Positions 18,913-28,050 of a DNA stretch of 64,000 bases are shown here, in pieces. The notes beneath the pieces were generated by a model, which did no database searches, was not told the DNA's origin, and saw nothing but the letters and a program-made list of their open reading frames with translations. The first letter of the stretch is position 1; each line of letters opens with the position of its first letter. The DNA is from Pseudomonas bijieensis (GTDB lineage: Bacteria; Pseudomonadota; Gammaproteobacteria; Pseudomonadales; Pseudomonadaceae), in contig NZ_CP048810.1 in the NCBI RefSeq assembly GCF_013347965.1, positions 4,401,501-4,465,500 of the forward strand, read 5' to 3'. The position numbers and the translations under genes are program-made.

Positions 18913-20316
18913 TCACTCAGTCTGAACGACCTCGAAACGTTGCTGCCCAGGCTCACTGCGAATCATCCGCTTCATCTTCCACTCAAACGCCAGGGTCAGG
19001 CTCACGGCCGCGCAAGCCAGCCCCAGGGCCAGGCCCCACCAGACGCCGGTCGGCCCCCAGTTGAGGTGAAATGCCATCCACCACGCCGACGGCGCGCCAA
19101 TCAGCCAATAGCATCCCAGGCCAACCAGGAAGGTGGTCTTGGCGTCCTTGAGTCCGCGGATGCAGCCCATGGCAATGGTTTGCGTGCCGTCGAACAGCTC
19201 GAACCATGCCGCCACGGCCAGCAGGCTCACGGCCAGGTTGATCACGTCGCGGAACGCCGGGTCGTCGTGGTCCAGGAACAGGCCGACCAATTGATGGGGC
19301 AGCAACCAGAACACCATGGCGAACGCCAGCATGGCCGCCGCGCCAAAGCCAATCCCGACCCGACCGGCCAGGCGCGCCATCGGCAACTGCCCGGCGCCGT
19401 AGTGTTGGCCGATGCGCATGGTGATGGCGTAGGACATCCCCGCCGGCACCATGAACGCCACCGAGACGATTTGCAGGGCGATCTGGTGGGCGGCCAACGG
19501 TGTGCTGCCCATGGTGCCCATGCACAGCGCGGCGAACGCAAACAGCCCGACTTCCACCGCGTACGTGCCACCAATCGGCAGGCCCAGGCGCCACAGTTCC
19601 TTGAGGTATTGGCGATTGGGCCGCGACAGGCCGTCGAGCAGGGGGTAGGCACGGTAGGCCGGGTGCCGATGGATGTGCCAGGCCAGTGCCAGGGCCATGC
19701 AGTTGGCGACGATGGCCGTGACCAGGCCGATCCCCATCAGGCCGAGTTTCGGCAGGCCGAACATGCCGGTGATGAGCGCGTAGTTGAGCAGGAAGTTGGC
19801 CACCGTGCCGCCGAGGCTGATCACCATGACCGGTGTGGCCCGGCCAATGGCGCTGGTGAAGCCGCGCAGGGCCATGAAGCTCAGATAGCCGGGCAGGGCG
19901 AACGGCAGCGCCAGCAGGAACTGTCCGGCGGAGAGTACGTTGGTTTCGGTCTGGCCGAACATCAGCAGTACGGGCTTGAGGTTCCACAGCAGCAACCCGG
20001 CCATCAGCGCCATCAGCCAGGCCAGCCACAGCCCGGCCTGGGTCAGCCGGGTCGCGCCTTCGACATCGCCCGCGCCCTGGCGGATCGCGACCAGGGTGCC
20101 CACCGCGGCGATCACGCCAATGCAGAAGATCGACACGAACGAATAAGTGGCCGCCCCGAGCCCGCCGCCGGCCAGGGCTTCGGGGCTCAGGCGCGCCATC
20201 ATCACGGTGTCGGTGAGCACCATCAGCATGTGCGCCAACTGTGAGGCAATCAACGGCCCCGCCAGCCGCAGGATGGCCCAGAGTTCGGTACGCACAGGAT
20301 GCCGCATGATCATCAC
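18913..20316 (-). CDS. MATE family efflux transporter
   Basis: 467 residues with about twelve hydrophobic segments, the standard MATE length. Recognisable parts are LAGPLIASQLAHMLMVLTDTVMMARLSPEALAG cut across TM1–2 (only the pattern is meant) and PAGMSYAITMRIGQHYGAG in the second half. MATE proteins export cationic drugs or metabolites in exchange for sodium or protons; NorM is the nearest well-known relative. ATG codons at 20316 and 20307 are both possible starts. It is divergent from the LysR gene, as in P. aeruginosa PA5294/PA5293, suggesting that regulator may control it. Confidence 0.88.
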   Translation of the reverse strand: MMIMRHPVRTELWAILRLAGPLIASQLAHMLMVLTDTVMMARLSPEALAGGGLGAATYSFVSIFCIGVIAAVGTLVAIRQGAGDVEGATRLTQAGLWLAWLMALMAGLLLWNLKPVLLMFGQTETNVLSAGQFLLALPFALPGYLSFMALRGFTSAIGRATPVMVISLGGTVANFLLNYALITGMFGLPKLGLMGIGLVTAIVANCMALALAWHIHRHPAYRAYPLLDGLSRPNRQYLKELWRLGLPIGGTYAVEVGLFAFAALCMGTMGSTPLAAHQIALQIVSVAFMVPAGMSYAITMRIGQHYGAGQLPMARLAGRVGIGFGAAAMLAFAMVFWLLPHQLVGLFLDHDDPAFRDVINLAVSLLAVAAWFELFDGTQTIAMGCIRGLKDAKTTFLVGLGCYWLIGAPSAWWMAFHLNWGPTGVWWGLALGLACAAVSLTLAFEWKMKRMIRSEPGQQRFEVVQTE

Positions 20317-20465
20317 GCTCCATGTTCAAACAAGGCAGTAAAGCGACGATTCTCGGCGCTCTCGGCCGATTGCACAAAAGGATAAAAAAGATCGCTGGCA
20401 TGATTAAAACTCATGCTGGATGGGTTTCTGGTAGGGTTGGCAAACAACGCCATGGAGCTTTTGCG

Positions 20466-21386
20466 ATGTCTCGTCGTCTTCCGCCTCTTTATGCGCTGCG
20501 GGCATTCGAAGCCGCGGCGCGCTACAGCTCGTTCACTCGGGCCGCTGAAGAGCTGTCGATCACCCAGAGCGCGGTCAGCCGGCACATTCGCACGCTGGAA
20601 GATCACTTTGCCTGCCGGCTGTTCCAGCGCAGCGGGCGCAACCTGCAACTGACCGAGGCGGCGCGGTTGCTGTTGCCGGGGGTACGTGAGGGCTTCATGG
20701 CGCTGGAGCGGGCCTGTCATACCTTGCATGGCGAGGATGGCATCCTGCGCATGAAAGCGCCTTCCACACTGACCATGCGCTGGTTGTTGGCGCGCCTGAG
20801 TCGCTTCCGGCATTTGCAGCCCGGCAACGAAGTACAACTGACCAGTGCCTGGATGGACATCGATTCGGTGGACTTCAACGTCGAGCCCTTCGATTGCGCC
20901 GTATTGCTGGGCAACGGGCACTTTCCCGCCGACTGGGAGGCCAGTTTGCTGTTTCCCGAGGAGTTGATCCCGGTGGGCGCGCCGAACCTGTTGAATGACC
21001 AGCCCTGGGATGTGGCGCGGTTGGCCAGCGCTGAACTGCTGCATCCCACGCCGGATCGCCGGGACTGGCGCAACTGGCTGCAGCGCATGGGCCTGTCCGA
21101 CAAGGTTTCGCTCAAGGGGGGACAGGTGTTCGATACCCTGGAGCTGGGCATGATCGCGGCGGCACGCGGCTATGGTGTTTCCATGGGCGACCTGCTGATG
21201 GTGGCCGAGGATGTCGCCCAGGGGCGCCTGAGCTTGCCATGGCCGACCGCTGTCGCCAGCGGTGAACACTATTACCTGGTCTGGCCAAAAACCCGCCCGG
21301 GTGGTGAACGTTTGCGCCGGCTCAGCGACTTCCTTCAGGGTGAAGTAAAGGCCATGCAATTACCTGACGTGCAGCGTTTGGGCTGA
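20466..21386 (+). CDS. LysR-family transcriptional regulator
   Basis: 306 residues. A LysR HTH occupies the first ~65 (FTRAAEELSITQSAVSRHIRTLE), then a substrate-binding domain. The start at 20466 was chosen because MSRRLPPLYALRAFEAAARYS is the normal beginning of this group; the frame is open 48 codons further upstream. The N-terminal pattern is of the GcvA type. It is divergent from the MATE exporter, so that gene is a candidate target. The ligand is unknown. Confidence 0.85.
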   Translation: MSRRLPPLYALRAFEAAARYSSFTRAAEELSITQSAVSRHIRTLEDHFACRLFQRSGRNLQLTEAARLLLPGVREGFMALERACHTLHGEDGILRMKAPSTLTMRWLLARLSRFRHLQPGNEVQLTSAWMDIDSVDFNVEPFDCAVLLGNGHFPADWEASLLFPEELIPVGAPNLLNDQPWDVARLASAELLHPTPDRRDWRNWLQRMGLSDKVSLKGGQVFDTLELGMIAAARGYGVSMGDLLMVAEDVAQGRLSLPWPTAVASGEHYYLVWPKTRPGGERLRRLSDFLQGEVKAMQLPDVQRLG

Positions 21387-21573
21387 AACGTTGTAGTTGG
21401 CGTGATAGCCGCTTGGCATTAATCCTTGCGAACCGCTCAAGTATTTGGCTTTGCCGCCGAATCCGTGAGCATGGAACCTTCGTGCAGAAAGGGCCAACTT
21501 TCACCTCACCCGAATAGAATGCCGAGCGTGCGAGCGTGATCAGGATGATCCGGTCTCTCGGCCAGGAGCCGTC

Positions 21574-23550
21574 ATGTCTCAACCCCGTGCCCGGATCGCC
21601 TCACAGCTAGGCCTTGCCCTCGCTGTGATATTGGCGATCGTGATCTCCGGCAGTACCGTTTTCGCCCTGCGTTCGCTGGACACTGCCAACCTCGCCACCC
21701 GTGAAGAGCACCTGGCCAGCGAAGCGCGTCTGATGGCCGATCAGCTCAATACGTTCCACAGTACCTTGCGCGAGAGTACTCAACGGTTGGCCGGCCTGTT
21801 CGAAAAGCGCTTCAGCGCCGGCCTGAGCGTGCATCCGGACCAGCCGGTGACGGTGGCGGGCGTACAAACCCCCGGCTTGAGCCTGGGCGGCGAAGTGTTG
21901 AACAACAACTTCAAGGAAGTGGATGACTTCAAAGCGATGACCGCCGGGGTTGCCACGGTTTTCGTGCGCAGCGGCGACGATTTCATCCGCGTCAGTACCT
22001 CAGTCAGCAAACAGGACGGTACGCGGGCCATCGGTACCGTGCTCGACCGTGCCGGCCCGGCCTACGGTCCGGTGATCAGCGGGCAGAGCTACATCGGTCG
22101 AGCCCTGCTTTTCGGACGCTTCTACATGTCGCAGTACACGCCCGTACGCGACAGCAGCGGCAAGATCATTGCCGTGTTGTACGTAGGCTTCGACTACACC
22201 GACGCGCAGAATGCGCAGTTCGAGAACCTCAAGCGCTTCCGCATCGGCCAGACCGGTTCGCTGGCCTTGCTGGATGAACAGAACAAATGGCTGGTGCCGC
22301 CGGCCGGCGTGCAGGCGCTGGACCAGGCGAGCGCGACCATCGTTGGGCTGGTCAAGAAACCGGGCAAGGGGGCGTTCTGGACCGATACCGCCGAAGATTT
22401 CTACAGCGTTGCCGTACCGTTCGAGGGCGGGCCGTGGGCGGTGGTGGCGAGCATGCCGAAAGCCGAGATTCGCGCCGTGACCTGGAGCGTCGGTACTCAG
22501 CTGGCCATTGGCAGCCTGCTGGCGATGTTGTTGGCGGTGGGCTCGGCGATGTGGCTGTTGCGTAGCAAACTGGCGCCGCTCGGCGATCTGGTTCGCCAGG
22601 CCGAAGCCTTGGGCGCTGGCGACCTGAGCGTGCGCTTGAATGTGTCGAGTCATGATGAGATCGGTCAGTTGGCCCGTGCCTTCAACCAGATGAGCCAGGC
22701 CTTGTCGACCATGGTCGAGCACATCCGCAAGGCCTCCCAGGAGGTCAACAGCCGCGCCCAGGCGCTGTCCGGATTGTCCAGTGGGGCGTATGAAGGCATG
22801 GAGCAGCAGTCCGGCGAAATCACCAGCATGGCCGGCGCGGTGGAAGAGTTCAGTGCGACCTCATTGAACATTGCTGACAACATGGGCAACACCGAGCGCC
22901 TGGCCCAGGAAAACGCCCAGCAAACCCGCATTGGCCGGACCTCTATGGATGAAGCGTCGTCGTCCCTGGAACAGATCGCCGGTGCGCTGAACAGCACCGC
23001 CACGGTCATCAATACCTTGGGCCAGCGTTCGCAGGAAATCGGCGGTATCGTTGGCGTTATCACCTCGATCGCCGAGCAGACCAACCTGCTGGCCTTGAAC
23101 GCCGCCATCGAAGCCGCCCGCGCAGGCGAGCAGGGCCGTGGTTTTGCCGTGGTGGCCGATGAAGTCCGCAGCCTGGCATCTCGCACCCGCCAGGCCACCG
23201 ACGAAATTTCCAGCATGATCAACAGCATCCAGCAGGAAACCGGCAATGCCATCAGCACGATGGAGCAGGGCAACCTGTTGATGCAGGAAGGCCTGTCGCG
23301 CAACGCCAACGTGGCCTCGGCCCTGGCGCGCATCGACGAGCAAAGTCGCTCGGCCGGCCAGCAATTTGCGGCGATTACCACCGCCACCCAGGAACAAAGC
23401 AGTACTGCGACCTTGCTCAGCAGTAACCTGCAAAGCATCGCCATGGCCAACAGCGAACAGCGGCAAGTGGTCTCGAACCTGGCACTCACCGCCAAGGAAC
23501 TGGAAAAACTGGCCCAGGACCTGCGCCAAGAGGTCGATCGGTTCCGCTGA
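21574..23550 (+). CDS. Methyl-accepting chemotaxis protein with Cache sensor domain
   Basis: 658 residues. Order: TM1 (~12–32); a large periplasmic Cache-type domain (~35–300) with [22 protein letters not shown]2 (~305–330); HAMP (~330–385); and a signalling domain whose hairpin tip reads [20 protein letters not shown]. The sensor looks like the Cache3–Cache2 type, often used for small organic acids. No ligand can be named. It stands alone; no che genes are nearby. A REP element follows it. Confidence 0.9.
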   Translation: MSQPRARIASQLGLALAVILAIVISGSTVFALRSLDTANLATREEHLASEARLMADQLNTFHSTLRESTQRLAGLFEKRFSAGLSVHPDQPVTVAGVQTPGLSLGGEVLNNNFKEVDDFKAMTAGVATVFVRSGDDFIRVSTSVSKQDGTRAIGTVLDRAGPAYGPVISGQSYIGRALLFGRFYMSQYTPVRDSSGKIIAVLYVGFDYTDAQNAQFENLKRFRIGQTGSLALLDEQNKWLVPPAGVQALDQASATIVGLVKKPGKGAFWTDTAEDFYSVAVPFEGGPWAVVASMPKAEIRAVTWSVGTQLAIGSLLAMLLAVGSAMWLLRSKLAPLGDLVRQAEALGAGDLSVRLNVSSHDEIGQLARAFNQMSQALSTMVEHIRKASQEVNSRAQALSGLSSGAYEGMEQQSGEITSMAGAVEEFSATSLNIADNMGNTERLAQENAQQTRIGRTSMDEASSSLEQIAGALNSTATVINTLGQRSQEIGGIVGVITSIAEQTNLLALNAAIEAARAGEQGRGFAVVADEVRSLASRTRQATDEISSMINSIQQETGNAISTMEQGNLLMQEGLSRNANVASALARIDEQSRSAGQQFAAITTATQEQSSTATLLSSNLQSIAMANSEQRQVVSNLALTAKELEKLAQDLRQEVDRFR

Positions 23551-23562
23551 AGCGTCTTGCAC

Positions 23563-23681
23563 CGCTGTCACGAGCAAGCTCACCCAGACCTCCTGTGAGT
23601 GAGCTTGCTCGCGATGACGGCAGCCCCGTCCACATCATCTCAATCTGACCCACCGCTATCGCGAGCAAGCTCGCTCCCACC
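23563..23681. repeat. REP cluster (three related units)
   Basis: A degenerate unit CACGAGCAAGCTCAC near 23569, an inverse copy GAGCTTGCTCGCGATGAC near 23600, and a further copy CTATCGCGAGCAAGCTCGCTCCCAC ending at 23681. This makes a triplet rather than the usual pair. It lies in the gap between the chemoreceptor and the DUF4432 gene. Confidence 0.75.
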
Positions 23682-23795
23682 GAAAACTTCCAACCCGCTG
23701 GTCGTTGCTTTTTAAGGATATTGCTGTTTTTAAGCTTGCTGAAACGTTTCTTCAAGTCTATAAAAACCGCACAACTCCAATAAAAGGTCGTGACC

Positions 23796-25010
23796 ATGAC
23801 TCCGCTCAAACTCCTCGTTACCCTTGGCGCTCTAAGCGCTGCCTCCCATGCGATGGCTTGGGATTACGTCCTGCTGGATACGGATAAAGCCGCTCAACCC
23901 TGGCAAATCACCAGCCAGCAACTGGGCGTGAAGACCGGCAAGCCCTTTTCCGTGACGATGCGCACCTTGCACGGTGGCCGCCAGGAAGGCGTCAGCATCG
24001 TCGACATCGACAACGGTACCCTGAAGCTTTCCGTCGTCCCGACCCGCGGCATGAACGTGCTGCAGGCTTCGGTCGGGAATGTGCGCATGGGCTGGGATTC
24101 GCCCGTCAAGGAAGTGGTCAATCCGGCGTTCATTGAGCTCAATGGTCGAGGCGGACTGGGCTGGCTCGAAGGTTTCAATGAACTGGTGACTCGCTGTGGC
24201 TACGAATGGGTCGGCCATCCCGGCATGGACAATGGTGAGCTGCTGACCCTGCATGGTCGTGCAGCCAACATCCCGGCCAACAAGGTCACTTTGCACATCG
24301 ATGAAAAACCTCCGTACGCCATCACATTGCGAGGCGAGTTGAAGGAGCAGGCCTTCAAGAAGGTCGATTTCTCGGTGCAGACCGAACTGGTCACCGAGCC
24401 GGGCAGTGTGGCTTTCACCCTCAACGACACGCTGACCAACAACGGCGACTATCCAAAGGAATACCAAGCGCTCTATCACAGCAATTTCAGCACGCCGTTC
24501 CTGGAGCAGGGCGCTCGTTTCGCGGCACCGGTCAAGCAGGTCTCGCCGTTCAACGACAAGGCCAAGGGCGACTTGCCCGATTGGCAAACCTACCGGGCCC
24601 CGACCAAGGATTACGACGAAACCGTCTATAACGTCGTGCCCTACGCCGACGCCAAGGGCGACACCCTTACCGTGCTGCACAACAAGGCCGGCAGCCTCGG
24701 GGTATCGGTAGGCTTCAACACCAGCACGCTTCCCGTGTTCTCCCTGTGGAAAAACACCGATACCCAAGGCCAGGGCTACGTGACCGGGCTGGAGCCAGGC
24801 ACCAGTTTTTCCTATAACCGCCGGTATCAGCGACCACTGGGCCTGGTTCCCATGATCGCGCCGAAAGAGCACAAGCAGTTCCAGATCCACTACAGCCTGC
24901 TGGCGGATAAGGGCGCCGTGGATAAAGCCCTCAAACGCATCGATGAAATCCAGGGTGGCCGGGAAACCGAGGTGCGGGGCACGCCGCTGGTGGACCTGAG
25001 CAAGCCGTGA
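23796..25010 (+). CDS. Secreted aldose 1-epimerase-like protein (DUF4432)
   Basis: 404 residues. The first ~20 form a Sec signal (LLVTLGALSAASHAMA), so the protein is likely periplasmic. The rest matches the DUF4432 branch of the galactose mutarotase fold, with SVVPTRGMNVLQA, GWLEGFNELVTRCG, LHGRAANIPA and YHSNFSTPFLEQGA. The fold suggests sugar binding or mutarotation; no reaction is known. The ATG at 23796 with AAAAGG upstream is preferred over the in-frame GTG at 23790. It ends 6 bp from convergent comM. Confidence 0.72.
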   Translation: MTPLKLLVTLGALSAASHAMAWDYVLLDTDKAAQPWQITSQQLGVKTGKPFSVTMRTLHGGRQEGVSIVDIDNGTLKLSVVPTRGMNVLQASVGNVRMGWDSPVKEVVNPAFIELNGRGGLGWLEGFNELVTRCGYEWVGHPGMDNGELLTLHGRAANIPANKVTLHIDEKPPYAITLRGELKEQAFKKVDFSVQTELVTEPGSVAFTLNDTLTNNGDYPKEYQALYHSNFSTPFLEQGARFAAPVKQVSPFNDKAKGDLPDWQTYRAPTKDYDETVYNVVPYADAKGDTLTVLHNKAGSLGVSVGFNTSTLPVFSLWKNTDTQGQGYVTGLEPGTSFSYNRRYQRPLGLVPMIAPKEHKQFQIHYSLLADKGAVDKALKRIDEIQGGRETEVRGTPLVDLSKP

Positions 25011-25016
25011 CGCACT

Positions 25017-26510
25017 TCAGGGCGTAGCGGGCCGATACTGCAACGCCTCGGCCAAGTGCTCCCGACTGATCCGATCCACCCGCTCAAGGTCTGCCAACGT
25101 ACGGGCGACCTTGAGCAGGCGGTGGGCGGCTCGCAGCGACAGGGTCAGTCGTTCGCAAGCGGTTTCCAGCCAGGTTTCATCGAGTGCGGATAGTTTGCAA
25201 TGCCGACGCAAGCCCGGCAGATCCAGGAATGCGTTGGCACAGCCCTGGCGTTTTTGCTGGCGTTCCCGGGCTTCGGCCACGTGCTCGGCGACGGTGGCCG
25301 TATCGGCACCGGGTTCGCTTTTGGGATTCAACGCCGTGGCCTCGCGGGCGACCGTCAGGTGCAGGTCGATGCGGTCCAGCAGGGGGCCGGAGAGCTTATT
25401 GCGGTAGCGCTGCACCATGTCTGGCGTACAGGAGCAACGGCCGCTGGGCTCGCCTAGGTATCCACAGGGGCAGGGATTCATTGCTGCCACCAACTGGAAA
25501 CGCGCCGGGAAGCGGACTCGGTCGCGGGCACGAGAAACCACGATGTGCCCAGACTCCAGCGGCTCCCTCAAGACCTCCAGCACCCGGCGGTCGAACTCTG
25601 GCAGTTCATCTAAAAACAACACGCCATGGTGGGCGAGGGTGATCTCCCCTGGCTGCGGTTTTGACCCGCCACCCACCAGCGCGGGACCGGAAGCCGAGTG
25701 GTGGGGCTGGCGAAACGGCCGTTGCGGCCAATGGCTCAACGGCACGCAACTGGCCACCGACTGGATGGCCGCGACCTCCAGGGCCTCACTTTCCGCCAAC
25801 GGCGGTAACAGCCCCGGCAAACGGCTCGCCAGCAGTGTCTTGCCGGTGCCCGGTGGCCCGCTGAACAGCAGGTTATGAGCTCCCGCGGCGGCGATCAGCA
25901 GTGCCCGCTTGGCCCCGGCCTGGCCTTGCACTTCATTCAGGTCGGGGTAGGGTTTGCTGGCCGAGAGCAGTCCATTGGAAACGAAAGGCTCGACCGGCGT
26001 GTGACCGTTGAAATGCGCCACCGCTTCGAGCAGATGATCCACGGCGATCACCTTCAGCCCCGAGGCCAGGCAGGCTTCCTCGGCATTGGCCCGTGGTACC
26101 ACCAGCATGCGCCCGGCCTTGCGCGCCGCCAGTGCCGCGGGTAACACCCCGCGCACCGGACGCACCGCGCCGGACAATGCCAGCTCACCGAGGCATTCCA
26201 CATCGTCAAGCGTCAGGGTTGGCACCTGCACGCTGGCCGACAGGATCCCCAAGGCAATGGCCAGGTCGAAGCGCCCGCCGTCCTTTGGCAGATCTGCCGG
26301 AGCCAGGTTCAGGGTGATGCGCCGCGCCGGGAAATTCAGCCCCGAATTGATGATCGCGCTGCGCACCCGATCCTTGCTTTCCTTTACCGCCGCCTCTGGC
26401 AGACCCACCATCGTCAGCGATGGCAAGCCGTTGGCCAAGTGAACTTCAACGGTAACGGCAGGAGCCTCGACCCCGACTTGGGCGCGGCTGTGGACAATGG
26501 CGAGCGACAT
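25017..26510 (-). CDS. comM: YifB/ComM Mg-chelatase-like AAA+ ATPase
   Basis: 497 residues. Order: N-terminal Lon-protease-like fold (VEVHLANGLPSLTMVGLPEAAVKESKDRVRSA region), a central AAA+ Mg-chelatase module with Walker A GPPGTGKTL and Walker B VLFLDELPEF, and a C-terminal helical domain. In naturally transformable bacteria ComM is a hexameric helicase that promotes branch migration during integration of donor DNA. It is conserved also in species not known to transform. The start at 26510 has AAGGA upstream; the frame runs open to 26675 without family sequence. Confidence 0.9.
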   Translation of the reverse strand: MSLAIVHSRAQVGVEAPAVTVEVHLANGLPSLTMVGLPEAAVKESKDRVRSAIINSGLNFPARRITLNLAPADLPKDGGRFDLAIALGILSASVQVPTLTLDDVECLGELALSGAVRPVRGVLPAALAARKAGRMLVVPRANAEEACLASGLKVIAVDHLLEAVAHFNGHTPVEPFVSNGLLSASKPYPDLNEVQGQAGAKRALLIAAAGAHNLLFSGPPGTGKTLLASRLPGLLPPLAESEALEVAAIQSVASCVPLSHWPQRPFRQPHHSASGPALVGGGSKPQPGEITLAHHGVLFLDELPEFDRRVLEVLREPLESGHIVVSRARDRVRFPARFQLVAAMNPCPCGYLGEPSGRCSCTPDMVQRYRNKLSGPLLDRIDLHLTVAREATALNPKSEPGADTATVAEHVAEARERQQKRQGCANAFLDLPGLRRHCKLSALDETWLETACERLTLSLRAAHRLLKVARTLADLERVDRISREHLAEALQYRPATP

Positions 26511-26771
26511 GAATCGTTCCTTGAGTGAAGGGGGCGCCGCGTCCTGCGGCTCTCGAAGGTTAGTCGTGGGGATGAACGTGGGCGCGGAAATTGAGGGAGG
26601 AAAATTTGGCAGGATGTTGCGACAGTCAGTGACAGTCGAGGGGCGGCAAGCGCGATACGATTCAGCAAATGCCATCCTTCACCCGCCCAAGCGAAATGCC
26701 CGGGACCGGCCTAGACTCCGATTTGCCTAGTCGGCACTTGGCTGTATCAACGGCACAGGGAGGAAGTGGCC

Positions 26772-28043
26772 ATGAACGATCTGCTGGCTCTGTTAACCGA
26801 CAAGCGTTTCATGCCCCACGGGCATTGCTATATGTGGCGTCCGGACCTGCTGTGGACCAATGTGATCGCCGACGGCTTGATCACTTTGTCCTACGTCACC
26901 ATTCCCTTCACCCTCCTGTACTTTATCCACAAGCGCAAGGATGTGCCGTTCGATTGGATGCTGGCGGCCTTTGGCGTGTTTATCCTGGCCTGCGGCACCA
27001 GCCATGTGATGGAGATCCTGACTATCTGGCAGCCCTATTACTGGCTGTCGGCGCTGGTCAAGGTGATCACCGCGATTGCCTCCGTGATTACCGCCATCCT
27101 GCTGGTCCGGTTGGTGCCGGCGGCGCTGAAGATTCCCAGCCCGCAGCAATTGGCCAAGGTCAACGACGAGTTGCGCGAGGCGCAGGCCGAACTGGTCACC
27201 ACCGCCCGCCGGGCCGGCATGGCGGAGATCGCCACCAACGTGCTGCACAACGTGGGCAATGTGCTCAATAGCGTCAATGTGTCAGCCCAGGTCCTGTACG
27301 AGAAGGTGCATACATCCAAGGGCCCAGGAGTAGCCAAGGTCGTCCAACTGATGAGGGAGCATCCCGATGACCTCGGCGATTTCATCAGCAGCGACCCTAA
27401 AGGTCGCGCGCTACCCGACTATCTCGACAAACTGGCCGATGCGCTGGCCATCGAACAGCAGGCGATGATCGCCGAGTTGGCGCAGTTGACCCGCAGAATC
27501 GACCATATCAAGGAAATCGTCGCCACCCAGCAGTCCTACGCCGGCAACTCCAGCGTATTGGAGCCGGGCTCGCTGCGAGAGTTGGTCGAGGATGTCGTAC
27601 GCATTTGCGATGTATCCCTGACCCGCCACCACATCACGCTGATCAAGGAATTCATCGATATCCCGCAAATGCCGCTGGACAAGCACCGAGTGCTGCAGAT
27701 CCTGGTCAATCTGATCAACAACGCCAAGCAGGCGCTGGACGCGGGTACGAATCGGCCGCCGCAGATCATCCTGCGCCTGAAGGTCGTTGACGATGGGCGC
27801 GTGCGGGTCGAGGTCGAGGACAACGGCGAGGGGATTGCGCAGGACAACCTGGCGCGGGTGTTCGAGCACGGCTTCACCACGCGTGTCGACGGCCACGGCT
27901 TTGGTTTGCACAGCTGCATTCTGGCGGCGCACGAGATGGGGGGCGATCTGACCGCGCAGAGTGCCGGGCCGGGCAGCGGCGCGCTGTTTAGCCTGGAGCT
28001 GCCGCTGACCCCGGCCCCCTCTCAGCGGGCGGCGGAGGGTTGA
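26772..28043 (+). CDS. Histidine kinase with ethylene-receptor-like membrane domain
   Basis: 423 residues. Three membrane helices span about residues 30–52, 60–83 and 90–115. They contain D34, Y41, I44, P45, C74 and H78, which match ETR1 D25, Y32, I35, P36, C65 and H69 with a constant offset of nine. In ETR1 the cysteine and histidine bind the copper(I) that holds ethylene. After a short coiled linker come an H-box with H159 in NVLHNVGNVLNS, N-box NLINNAKQAL, G1 VEDNGEGI, F-box FEHGFTT and G2 GHGFGLHS. There is no receiver and no response regulator gene nearby. GTG at 26766 is in frame but ATG at 26772 fits GGGAGG better. The domain call is strong by pattern; ethylene sensing is inference. 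Confidence 0.8.
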   Translation: MNDLLALLTDKRFMPHGHCYMWRPDLLWTNVIADGLITLSYVTIPFTLLYFIHKRKDVPFDWMLAAFGVFILACGTSHVMEILTIWQPYYWLSALVKVITAIASVITAILLVRLVPAALKIPSPQQLAKVNDELREAQAELVTTARRAGMAEIATNVLHNVGNVLNSVNVSAQVLYEKVHTSKGPGVAKVVQLMREHPDDLGDFISSDPKGRALPDYLDKLADALAIEQQAMIAELAQLTRRIDHIKEIVATQQSYAGNSSVLEPGSLRELVEDVVRICDVSLTRHHITLIKEFIDIPQMPLDKHRVLQILVNLINNAKQALDAGTNRPPQIILRLKVVDDGRVRVEVEDNGEGIAQDNLARVFEHGFTTRVDGHGFGLHSCILAAHEMGGDLTAQSAGPGSGALFSLELPLTPAPSQRAAEG

Positions 28044-28050
28044 ACAGGCT

